This document shows positions 44,708-52,516 of a stretch of DNA of 64,000 bases, piece by piece (position 1 is the first letter of the stretch; each line of letters opens with the position of its first letter). The translations under genes were made by a program, and so were the position numbers. Where the stretch lies: the NCBI GenBank assembly GCA_965216395.1, contig OZ244156.1:434001-498000 (forward strand). The letters are read 5' to 3'. Under the pieces are notes generated by a model, which saw only the letters and a list, made by a program, of their open reading frames with translations, had not been told where the DNA came from and made no database searches. Origin of the DNA: CAZBXD01 sp965216395. Lineage in GTDB: Bacteria; Pseudomonadota; Alphaproteobacteria; Micavibrionales; SZUA-601.

Positions 44708-44901
44708 ATTATGGCCATTGTATATGGGTGATTCGCAACATATTTGAATTATGGGCCTTCAGATGGCGTGTTAAAATTTTAATTTTGACATTACTTTTTA
44801 AAGATTAGACATATTTGATTCTTACTTAACATAGTGTTTTTATTAAGAAAAATATACATCTTATGATTTTCTATTCGTATTTTTTAAAACTTTAGGTTGT
44901 A

Positions 44902-44929
44902 TTGTGTACATGTTTATGCTAAGTATATT
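44902..44929 (+). promoter_or_regulatory. Candidate promoter for the RHH regulator
   Basis: TTGTGT (44902-44907), 16 bases, TATATT (44924-44929), about 31 bases before the ATG. The 253-base gap 44708-44960 otherwise holds an isolated TTGACA (44785-44790) without a good -10, and no other structure. Confidence 0.4.
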
Positions 44930-44960
44930 CGTGTGTGTTAATAACTAATGGTTGTGAAAA

Positions 44961-45401
44961 ATGTCTAACTTTTTAAAAGCAGGGAAAAGACGCTCTGAAA
45001 TTTCTTCGTCTAATCAAAATCTAAAGAACGATAAAAGTAATCGTGAAAAGGTCAGTACGCTGATCAGTCAAAATGTTAAAATCAATGGCCACCGCACCTC
45101 GGTTCGCCTTGAAAAAGAAATGTGGCTGGGTCTTAAAGATATTGCACGTCGTGAATCATGTACTGTTCATGATTTATGCAGTGTCATTTCTTCAAGGAAA
45201 ATACCTGAAACATCTTTAACAGCGGCTATTCGGGTTTTTATTATGGTCTATTACCAAACCGCATCAACGGAAACGGGCCATGCAGAGGCGGGGCATGGAT
45301 GTGGCCCGTCTATTGCAGCAAAGATTCTAGAACGTAATTTGAATACACCTTATTATGGTTTACGTGAATTTAAATATTTGCCACCAGATCGCTTACAATA
45401 A
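44961..45401 (+). CDS. Ribbon-helix-helix protein (RHH_4 type)
   Basis: DNA-binding protein of 146 residues. After a 35-residue polar tail, the RHH_4-type domain covers about 40-100 (VKINGHRTSVRLEKEMWLGLKDIARRE, then SLTAAIRVFIMVYY). The C-terminal part (HGCGPSIAAKILERNLN) is not familiar to me. RHH_4 proteins are widespread in alphaproteobacteria, often near sodB or fumarate enzymes; here it stands alone between a small secreted protein gene and accA. It likely binds DNA as a dimer of dimers through the beta-ribbon (RTSVRL). Confidence 0.8.
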   Translation: MSNFLKAGKRRSEISSSNQNLKNDKSNREKVSTLISQNVKINGHRTSVRLEKEMWLGLKDIARRESCTVHDLCSVISSRKIPETSLTAAIRVFIMVYYQTASTETGHAEAGHGCGPSIAAKILERNLNTPYYGLREFKYLPPDRLQ

Positions 45402-45416
45402 TTTTTTAAATTTAAT

Positions 45417-45446
45417 AAAAAAGGCAGTGTAAAATCTGCCTTTTTT
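45417..45446. terminator. Bidirectional terminator between the RHH gene and accA
   Basis: Stem AAGGCAG (45421-45427)/CTGCCTT (45436-45442), flanked by a run of A before it and T after it, so that it works as a rho-independent terminator on both strands. It separates two convergent genes. Confidence 0.85.
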
Positions 45447-45468
45447 TAGTTATTCATATGTATTTGTT

Positions 45469-46431
45469 TTATGTGAGGCCTTTTTGCCCCATATCAAGAA
45501 ACTTTTCTTGGCGTTTTTTTCTCAATGTCGCACCGTCGAATTTTGATAATTCTTTCAAACCTTTGTTAATCATGGCTTTTACATTATCAAATGTTTCCAA
45601 TGGTGCCCGGTGCGCTGCACCCATGGGCTCATTAATGATATCATCAATAACACCAAGATCTTTTAGGTCATGAGCCGTTAATTTAAGCGAATCAGCAGCT
45701 TGTTTAGCGTGTTCACCGCTGCGCCATAATATTGAAGCACATCCTTCAGGGGAAATGACCGAATAAATACTATATTCAAGCATGTATATTTTATCCGCAG
45801 CAGCGATTGCAATCGCACCGCCAGAGCCACCTTCGCCAATTACAGTTGAAATAATAGGTGTCTCAGCACGTAAAAATGTTTCGATAGATTTAGCAATAGC
45901 TTCGCTCTGGCCGCGTTCCTCAGCACCAACGCCAGGATAGGCACCAGCTGTATCCACCATTGTAATTACAGGCAAATCAAACTGCTCAGCCATTTTGACC
46001 AATCTCTGAGCTTTACGATATCCCTCAGGGCGTGTCATACCGAAATTATGCTTAATGCGTGATTCTGTGTCACCGCCTTTTTCTTGACCCATAATCACAC
46101 AAGGGCGCCCGTCGAAACGTCCCAATCCACCAATTAAGGCATGATCTTCGCCAAATTGACGATCACCTGCCAGAGGCGTGAAATCAGTAACTAACGCCTT
46201 CAAATAATCCTTGAAATGAGGCCGGTCGGCATGACGTGCCACTTGCACAATTTGTTGCGGTGGCATTTTTTTATAAGTTTGACGTAACAGACGGTCAACT
46301 TTTGCCTGTAAACGGGTTATTTCAGCTGTGATGTTAATTTGACCATCATCGGATAGATGATTGAGTTCTCTAATTTTACTTTCAAGATCAGCAATCGGTT
46401 TTTCAAAATCAAGATAAGCCATAAGTTCCAA
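45469..46431 (-). CDS. accA: Acetyl-CoA carboxylase carboxyltransferase alpha subunit
   Basis: Part of the carboxyltransferase that makes malonyl-CoA, the feed for FabD at 2496. The 320 residues start MAYLDFEKPIADLESKI after a 3-residue leader from a nearby ATG. They contain HADRPHFKDYLKALVTDFTPLAGDRQFGED, the GEGGSGGAIAIAAADKIYMLEYSIYSVISPEGCASILW signature, and the KPEGYRKAQRLVKMAEQF-like segment. No accD or folC is adjacent. It is convergent with the RHH gene; a second terminator separates it from xerD. Confidence 0.96.
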   Translation of the reverse strand: MELMAYLDFEKPIADLESKIRELNHLSDDGQINITAEITRLQAKVDRLLRQTYKKMPPQQIVQVARHADRPHFKDYLKALVTDFTPLAGDRQFGEDHALIGGLGRFDGRPCVIMGQEKGGDTESRIKHNFGMTRPEGYRKAQRLVKMAEQFDLPVITMVDTAGAYPGVGAEERGQSEAIAKSIETFLRAETPIISTVIGEGGSGGAIAIAAADKIYMLEYSIYSVISPEGCASILWRSGEHAKQAADSLKLTAHDLKDLGVIDDIINEPMGAAHRAPLETFDNVKAMINKGLKELSKFDGATLRKKRQEKFLDMGQKGLT

Positions 46432-46501
46432 TTTTTTTGTTATAAGAATTGAATAGATACACTACCAATTATCAGAAAAACATCAAGTCTTAAGAATCAA
46501 T

Positions 46502-46535
46502 AAAGCCACTGTTTTTATATAAAAACAGTGGCTTT
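46502..46535 (-). terminator. Long hairpin terminator between xerD and accA
   Basis: A perfect 15-bp inverted repeat (46502-46516 with 46521-46535) around an ATAT loop, core AAAGCCACTG, 24 bases past the xerD stop on the minus strand. It is followed by AT-rich sequence. It should end the xerD transcript ahead of accA. Confidence 0.8.
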
Positions 46536-46558
46536 AATAATTAAGGAATGTAAATTTT

Positions 46559-47584
46559 CTAAGCTGTTTCTGCTTTTTCTGAAACTTTTACATTTGAATT
46601 TGCTTTTTTCTTGTTCTTTTGCGCCAATGGGTGCTTCGTTTTCACAACATCTTTCAGCTTATCATTGATGATATGCGTGTAAATTTGTGTTGTGGCAATA
46701 TCCGCATGGCCAAGCATTTTTTGTACAGAACGCAAGTCGGCACCGCGGCTAAGCAAGTGTGTTGCAAAAGCATGACGGAGAACATGTGGACTCACACGAT
46801 CTTCATCCACCTCAGCAGCCTGTGCTAAATCTTTTAAGATTTGAGCAAAACGTTGGCGTGTGATGTGGCCACTGTCAGATGTCCGTGATGGGAACAACCA
46901 TTTTGACTGTAAATTTTCACGACTTGGTGTAATGTAATTAGGCAATACAGCCAAATATGCAGTTAAAGCACGACGTGCAGTCTCTGAAAGAGGTGCTGTA
47001 CGCTCTTTACCGCCTTTGCCGCTGATTACGATGCTACGACGATCTTCGCTGATAGAGGATAATTCCAAACCAACGAGTTCAGAAACACGTAAACCTGTTG
47101 CATAAAGCACTTCAAGAAGTGCAACAAGACGTTTACCATCATTGCCTTTTTTCTCTTGAGCTGTCGTGATTAATTTCGTCACTTCTTCCTCAGAAAGAAT
47201 TTTAGGTAATGTACGCGTTTGTTTTGGGCTTTCAATCGCTGTTGTTGGGTCTTCCTCACGTTTCCCTTCAGAGATTAAAAACTGGTAATATTGACGCATA
47301 GCCGATAAACGACGAGCAATCGTACGAACAGCCACACTACCGTTTGTACCTTTTGTTTTGCTAGCGCCAAGATCTGCTAAATAGGAACGCAAATCATTTG
47401 TTGTTGCACTCGTGATGCAAAGATCACGTTCTTCTAAGTATTTTGTAATATCTGCTAAATCACGCTTATAAGCTTGAACAGTGTTTTTTGCTGCTCCACG
47501 CGCTGAAACAAGCATTTCTAAAAATGAATGCACCGTTGCATGTAGCTTTTTTTCTGGTAATTTAGGACGTCCAGGACGAGCCAT
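46559..47584 (-). CDS. xerD: Tyrosine recombinase XerD
   Basis: With XerC resolves chromosome dimers at dif. The 341 residues have an N-terminal core-binding domain (SAM-like, VHSFLEMLVSARGAAKNTVQAYKRDLADI) and a catalytic domain with all six expected residues: Arg166 (ATGLRVSEL), Lys190 (SGKGGKERTAPL), His267 and Arg270 (SPHVLRHAFATHLL), His293 (LGHADIATT) and nucleophile Tyr302 (QIYTHI). A lysine-rich leader and tail add about 30 residues. In other alphaproteobacteria xerD lies opposite aroK-aroB; here the neighbour is an unknown 553-residue gene. Confidence 0.95.
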   Translation of the reverse strand: MARPGRPKLPEKKLHATVHSFLEMLVSARGAAKNTVQAYKRDLADITKYLEERDLCITSATTNDLRSYLADLGASKTKGTNGSVAVRTIARRLSAMRQYYQFLISEGKREEDPTTAIESPKQTRTLPKILSEEEVTKLITTAQEKKGNDGKRLVALLEVLYATGLRVSELVGLELSSISEDRRSIVISGKGGKERTAPLSETARRALTAYLAVLPNYITPSRENLQSKWLFPSRTSDSGHITRQRFAQILKDLAQAAEVDEDRVSPHVLRHAFATHLLSRGADLRSVQKMLGHADIATTQIYTHIINDKLKDVVKTKHPLAQKNKKKANSNVKVSEKAETA

Positions 47585-47659
47585 AATAAATCTCCCTCAC
47601 AGTTTAATAAAGTGTCTCAATAGAGACGGGTTAAAATTTTCCATATGTGTTATCTATGT

Positions 47660-49306
47660 TTATAGAACTGTTTGGACCATAATTTCAAGTATTATTTTAC
47701 GAATTTCGGAAAAAAAGTGGTTTTTATGGTATTTTTTTACGATATTATGGATATTTTTAGGTGGTGTTAAGCCAGGCTTTTTCTGGGATAGCGCATGAAG
47801 GCCTTGCAAAAACATAATTCCTTGGTTTGACGACGTATTTAACTCATTTTTTTGCCATTTATTGAGTGTTTGGGGATCAATCGTACTATCTTTAATCAAT
47901 TTTATAGCTTTGAGGGCAGAAAATAATCGATTTTGACGGATTTGATATGAATTGGGATGCTGTTTTTTTATATAATTAATTAAATGATTAATTTCTTCGT
48001 CATTAGGTAGAGAGAGTTCTGAGATTTTTTCTAGAGCAGATAAATTTTCCACATGAGGACGAAAAAGCTTAATGGCACCATAATCATCTTGCCAAATAGC
48101 TATAACATAGCCAATTGGCGCAAAATCAGGAATTAAATCTATTTGTTGGGAAAGTTTGCTTATAAATGGACGCCAAATACGATTCTTGATACTGGGTTTA
48201 TATTTGGATTTGGATAATATCTGTCTTAATAATTGAGCACGGATATTGGGCGCGTAGGTTTGGGATGTGACGTTGAATGCATGATTTGTTTCAACTACAC
48301 CACCATTAATAATCTGTTTTCGGTTCTGTTCAATCTCACCCTGCGTTAATACGTTTTTTTCATATATATAAGGAAGAGCATCTGCACCAATACTGCCAAT
48401 CTCCACAGCTTTTTCAGCGGCCATAATACGCATCTTTAATGTCATATCAGGCGATAAAGCAATCCAAGCAAGATCTTCTGGAGAAGCATCTTTCAAAGAG
48501 GATGCATTAATATACCCACCTCGCGCTAGAAAAAGCGCACGAATGAAAGGGGCTTGGTCAATATCAATAGAGAATGAGCCGTTTTGTGACCCTAAAAGCT
48601 TATAGTTTTCTAAATAAATTTTATCTTCTGCAAAATTATCTTTTATATATTGATGAACAGATTTTGCCGATTGTTTTTCATCAAAATAGGTCGCACATAG
48701 AGCATATTTTTTAAGCCATTTTTGGCTACGGATGGATTGCGCGGCCAACTTTACTTCTAAACACGCCCCATCAACCATCCCAGCCATAGACATAGCATCA
48801 ATAGCGCGCAAGGCGATATCTTCAGGAATCGGACTTTCAGAAATTGCATGATAAAGCCGAATAACATCATGGAATAAACCCAATTTAATCATGGTGTCCA
48901 TACGCGTTGTTATCAGATCAATATCTTTTTGTTTTTTATTACTTCCCAAAGATATACCGTCAAAACCACCCAGTAAAGCCTGTCGCCAAAGCTCTCTTAA
49001 TGCGGGAGAGCCATTAACGGTTTTAAATTTTTTCAATTCAGCGATGAGTTCATCAGCCTGAGTACGTCGCCACATATCCTTGGTGAGTTTGGGATCATAA
49101 TCTAACAAAAGGCTAGTTTTGTAATATTTTCCCTTTGATTCACGATAATTACCTCGACTGAGATAATTATCATTAACAGGACCTAATATCTCAGTTAAGT
49201 TGTTCTCATCTTTTGCAATTTCAGTGCTATGCGCGTTATTCAACGGAATGATGGTTGTCAGAAACATTCCAATAAGAGTAATGATAGAAAGGTATTGCCT
49301 AATCAT
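47660..49306 (-). CDS. Large exported protein of unknown function beside xerD
   Basis: No family recognised. Starting from ATG 49306, which overlaps the end of the small ORF upstream (stop at 49299), the protein has about 548 residues. It has a signal peptide (SIITLIGMFLTTIIPLNNAHS) and then a long, mostly helical region with regular 30-40-residue spacing of Leu/Ala-rich helices (IALRAIDAMSMAGMVDGACLEV, LAWIALSPDMTLKMRIMAAEKAVEIGSIGADALPYIYE), suggestive of an alpha-solenoid (TPR/HEAT-like). The longer start at 49321 is possible. I recall a similar large unknown gene beside xerD in related genomes. Confidence 0.7.
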   Translation of the reverse strand: MIRQYLSIITLIGMFLTTIIPLNNAHSTEIAKDENNLTEILGPVNDNYLSRGNYRESKGKYYKTSLLLDYDPKLTKDMWRRTQADELIAELKKFKTVNGSPALRELWRQALLGGFDGISLGSNKKQKDIDLITTRMDTMIKLGLFHDVIRLYHAISESPIPEDIALRAIDAMSMAGMVDGACLEVKLAAQSIRSQKWLKKYALCATYFDEKQSAKSVHQYIKDNFAEDKIYLENYKLLGSQNGSFSIDIDQAPFIRALFLARGGYINASSLKDASPEDLAWIALSPDMTLKMRIMAAEKAVEIGSIGADALPYIYEKNVLTQGEIEQNRKQIINGGVVETNHAFNVTSQTYAPNIRAQLLRQILSKSKYKPSIKNRIWRPFISKLSQQIDLIPDFAPIGYVIAIWQDDYGAIKLFRPHVENLSALEKISELSLPNDEEINHLINYIKKQHPNSYQIRQNRLFSALKAIKLIKDSTIDPQTLNKWQKNELNTSSNQGIMFLQGLHALSQKKPGLTPPKNIHNIVKKYHKNHFFSEIRKIILEIMVQTVL

Positions 49307-49445
49307 TAAAAAAACGATCATTTGGAATTGGTTTTTCTATAACAGTCGTGGGTACAGATGACTCAGAAAAAGCCAAATAACCAAACCCAAGAATAATAAG
49401 AGCGATCAGAAAAACGAAGGTATATTTCATTGAATTGTTATCCAT
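49299..49445 (-). CDS. Small membrane protein, 48 residues, coupled to the large unknown
   Basis: The frame from ATG 49445 runs 48 codons to TAG at 49299: a short head, one membrane helix (FVFLIALIILGFGYLAF) and a polar tail ending FFND. An internal ATG at 49430 is another start, with GGAT about 10 bases upstream. The last eight bases overlap the start of the 548-residue exported protein (ATGATTAG), which suggests co-translation. The protein is too short for recognised families. Confidence 0.5.
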   Translation of the reverse strand: MDNNSMKYTFVFLIALIILGFGYLAFSESSVPTTVIEKPIPNDRFFND

Positions 49446-49572
49446 TGCTTAAGGTATTGAAAAATTTATACTAGTCTCTCACATGAATAATTCAAGCTTT
49501 TGTTGCACTGTTTCATTATACTGATAAAATGAGCTTCGTTTTTCATTAATTCATTTTAAATGGTTTATCGCT

Positions 49573-50877
49573 GTGGTGACATTTTTTACATTATTGGCCG
49601 TGTTTTTACTGATTGGCTGTTCTGCGTTTTTTTCTGGTTCAGAGACGGCGTTAACCGCTTCGTCAAAATCACGTATGCATTTGATGGCAGAAGAGGGGAA
49701 TTGGCGTGCCAAAGTTGTTAATTACTTAATGGAACGTAGTGATCGTTTGATCGGTGCGCTTTTATTGGGAAATAATTTGGTCAATATTTTGGCTTCGGCT
49801 ATCGCGACCAAACTGATGATTGACACTTTTGGTGATTCTGGGGTGGTGTATGCCACGCTTGTTATGACCTTATTGGTTTTAATTTTTGCTGAAGTGTTAC
49901 CAAAAACTTATGCGCTTTATCATTCGGATAAAATGGCTTTAACGATTGCGCCGATCATTCGTATATTTGTCATTATATTTGCGCCGATCACAATCATGAT
50001 CACCATGATCGTGAAACTAATTTTACGAATTTTTGGCGTAACATTTGATTGGCACAATGTCGGCGGCGCTTTAGAGGAATTGCGCGGCGCCATTGCTTTA
50101 CACCAAGGTGAAGAGGGACGTGAAGATGAAGTGCGCCATGAAAGAGCGATGCTTAGCTCAATTTTAGATTTAACAGATGTCACTGTTGAGAAAATTATGA
50201 CCCACCGCGGCCATGTTGAAATGATCGATGCGGATCAACCAGCCAGCGCGATTATTGATCAAGCGCTCGCCAGTCCGTATTCAAGATTGCCGATCTACCA
50301 AGATAATGTTGATAATATTGTTGGTGTTATTCACAATAAATTATTGATGCGCCAAATCAGAGATAAAGAAAAAAATGCAGATGATATTGATGTTATTTCC
50401 TTGTTATCAGAGCCGTGGTTTATTCCAGAAACGACAAAATTATTTCAACAATTGCAAATGTTTCGTGAACGTAAAGAACATTTTGCGGTGGTGGTTGATG
50501 AATATGGCTCCTTGCAAGGTGTGGTGACCTTAGAAGATATTTTAGAAGAAATTGTTGGTGAAATTGAAGATGAAGTTGATATCGTGCCTAAAGATATTGA
50601 AATGGATGAAAAAGATGGCGGGTATGTTGTCGATGGTTTGGCTACAATTCGTGATTTAAATCGGCAATTTGATTGGTCTTTGCCCGATGAAAATTATGCA
50701 ACCATTGCTGGTTTGATCATTCATGAGGCCAAAAAAATCCCAGAAATTGGTCAACAATTTTCATTTTATAATTTCCGTTTTGAAATTCTTGAGCGCAGTA
50801 AAAATCAAATCACACTGATTCGTATGATACCGATCAGTGATATGCCAGAAAATATCAATGATTTAGATCACGACTAG
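49573..50877 (+). CDS. CNNM/CorC family membrane protein with CBS domains
   Basis: Membrane protein linked to magnesium or cobalt transport by family (CorC/HlyC-like). The 434-residue protein starts at GTG 49573. The DUF21/CNNM domain has about four membrane segments (5-25, 60-85, 90-110, 122-145; FSGSETALTASSKSRMHLMAEEGN, AEVLPKTYAL). Two CBS domains (about 190-320) include the motif IMTHRGHVEMIDADQP. A C-terminal CorC_HlyC domain (340-425) is also present (ADEYGSLQGVVTLEDILEEIVGEI-like). In relatives it follows aroK-aroB. It is convergent with the TetR-type regulator and overlaps it by four bases. Confidence 0.88.
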   Translation: MVTFFTLLAVFLLIGCSAFFSGSETALTASSKSRMHLMAEEGNWRAKVVNYLMERSDRLIGALLLGNNLVNILASAIATKLMIDTFGDSGVVYATLVMTLLVLIFAEVLPKTYALYHSDKMALTIAPIIRIFVIIFAPITIMITMIVKLILRIFGVTFDWHNVGGALEELRGAIALHQGEEGREDEVRHERAMLSSILDLTDVTVEKIMTHRGHVEMIDADQPASAIIDQALASPYSRLPIYQDNVDNIVGVIHNKLLMRQIRDKEKNADDIDVISLLSEPWFIPETTKLFQQLQMFRERKEHFAVVVDEYGSLQGVVTLEDILEEIVGEIEDEVDIVPKDIEMDEKDGGYVVDGLATIRDLNRQFDWSLPDENYATIAGLIIHEAKKIPEIGQQFSFYNFRFEILERSKNQITLIRMIPISDMPENINDLDHD

Positions 50878-51449
50878 GATGTGAAACGGTTTTTGAATGT
50901 TTTAAGCCGTTTTAAATTTTTATCTAAAGCGGCCATAGTTTTCGCTGAATCATCACTATCATCTTTCAGCCAAACACGCATTGTTGCAAGATAGGTCCAT
51001 GTTAGCCCCAGTTTTTTTATGTGAAAATTGGGTTTATCCATCGTGTCACCCATCAAATTCATCATCAAGTTGATTGCTTTGTCAAAACTTGTGACAAAAT
51101 TAAGACTTGTTATCGGCATTCTGGGCAAGGTTTTAATAAAAATGGCCAAGTCTTTTTTATAGGGTTTTAGTAAATCTAATCGTTCCATAAGCAATTCAAA
51201 ATATTGATCGTGTTTTGAAATATTTTCTTCAGCGTTAAAATTTTCAATAAGTTGTTGATTAATATAGTGCGTGATTAGACCATAAATATCATTTGGTTTT
51301 TGGATATGTGATAAAATGTAATTTTGATCAACGGCTAATTCCAAAGCGATATCATCTATGGTTACATGATCAATGCCGTTTTTTGCAATCAGCTTAAGCG
51401 TCGTGTCAATAAGTTTAGTCTGATTCAAACGGCTTTTTTTTGTTTTCAT
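50874..51449 (-). CDS. TetR-type regulator (alternatively COQ9-like)
   Basis: The ATG at 51449 (GAGG 11 bases upstream) gives 191 residues. The N-terminal 50 residues are a TetR-type HTH (LIDTTLKLIAKNGIDHVTIDDIALELAV), and the rest is helical with a long amphipathic tail (GLTWTYLATMRVWLKDDSDDSAKTMAALDKNLKRL). The pattern of W-L-D-D-S near the end is reminiscent of COQ9/TetR-related proteins of alphaproteobacteria. A longer frame from 51575 would overlap the next gene's 5' end and lacks family support. It is divergent from the kinase gene at 51533. Confidence 0.7.
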   Translation of the reverse strand: MKTKKSRLNQTKLIDTTLKLIAKNGIDHVTIDDIALELAVDQNYILSHIQKPNDIYGLITHYINQQLIENFNAEENISKHDQYFELLMERLDLLKPYKKDLAIFIKTLPRMPITSLNFVTSFDKAINLMMNLMGDTMDKPNFHIKKLGLTWTYLATMRVWLKDDSDDSAKTMAALDKNLKRLKTFKNRFTS

Positions 51450-51532
51450 GAATGAAATCCTCTTGGATTGATCGTTAAAGGCGATTATGCTGATATTCAT
51501 CCCAAATAAACTATAACAGATAAGAAAAAACA

Positions 51533-52516
51533 ATGAATAATAAAAACTATGATGTTTTGGCCGTCGGCAATGCAATTGTTGATGTTCTTTCCCAAGAAAG
51601 TGATCAATTTTTGACCGAACATAACTTAACTAAAGGCAGTATGGCTTTAATCGATCAAGAACGGACAAATCAACTTTATTCTAAAATGCAACAAACTGTT
51701 GAACAGTCCGGCGGATCAGCTGGGAACACTGTGGCAGGGATTTCTTCCTTTGGTGGGTGTTGTGCCTATATCGGTAAAGTGGCCGATGATCCGTTTGGTC
51801 ATGTCTTTAAACGGGATATGCAAGCAATTGGTGTGGATCACTTAAATGCGTTATCGGATGAAAAAAGCCCAACGGCGTCTTGTTTGATTGTGGTAACACC
51901 TGATGGGCAGAGAACCATGTCAACACATTTAGGAATTAGTTCACAGCTGAGTGTTCATGATCTTTATGAAACTGAAATCGCTCAAGCAAAACTTGTTTAT
52001 TTAGAAGGATATTTATTTGATAAGCCATCGGCCAAACAAGCTTTTAAAAAAGCGACGGAAATTGCCCATCAGGCAGGAAATAAAGTCGCGCTGACTTTAT
52101 CGGATGGATTTTGCGTCGATCGGCATCGTGATGAATTCCGCGAGTTAATTCGATCCAATATTGATATTCTTTTTGCCAATGAAGATGAAATTAAAAGTCT
52201 TTATCAAACGCAAGATTTGCAAGAAGCGATTGAGCAAGTTAAGGCAGAATGCGAAATAATTGCCATTACGCTTGGTGAAAAAGGTTCTATCATTCTTTGG
52301 AATAACGAAATTTATAATATTGCAGCCAAAAAAACCGATCAAGTTGTTGATACAACGGGTGCGGGGGATCTTTATGCGGCTGGATTTTTATATGGGTATA
52401 CGCAAGGGATGTCTTTAAAAGAATGCGGAGAATTAGGTTCTATTGCTGCGTCAGAGGTGATCTCACATATGGGCGGACGTCCCGCTCAAAAATTATCAGA
52501 TCTTATTGCTGCATGA
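51533..52516 (+). CDS. PfkB-family kinase, adenosine-kinase-like
   Basis: The 327 residues belong to the ribokinase/PfkB family. The N-terminal AVGNAIVDVLS and QSGGSAGNTVAGISSFGG motifs bind the sugar; the C-terminal DTTGAGDLYAAGFLYG motif holds the catalytic base Asp279 and anion hole. Alphaproteobacterial proteins with this form are usually annotated as adenosine kinase, which makes AMP from adenosine. The substrate assignment is from memory of the family. The gene is directly joined to the next one (ATGA overlap) and the pair may salvage nutrients. Confidence 0.85.
   Translation: MNNKNYDVLAVGNAIVDVLSQESDQFLTEHNLTKGSMALIDQERTNQLYSKMQQTVEQSGGSAGNTVAGISSFGGCCAYIGKVADDPFGHVFKRDMQAIGVDHLNALSDEKSPTASCLIVVTPDGQRTMSTHLGISSQLSVHDLYETEIAQAKLVYLEGYLFDKPSAKQAFKKATEIAHQAGNKVALTLSDGFCVDRHRDEFRELIRSNIDILFANEDEIKSLYQTQDLQEAIEQVKAECEIIAITLGEKGSIILWNNEIYNIAAKKTDQVVDTTGAGDLYAAGFLYGYTQGMSLKECGELGSIAASEVISHMGGRPAQKLSDLIAA

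Noticed and set aside
44708..44960. A gene in the 253-base gap before the RHH gene
   Set aside because: ATG frames stop within a few codons; only promoter-like hexamers are seen.
50874..51575. A longer TetR-type frame starting at 51575
   Set aside because: It would overlap the kinase gene start and adds 42 residues without domain support; the ATG at 51449 has GGAG-type context and starts at the HTH.
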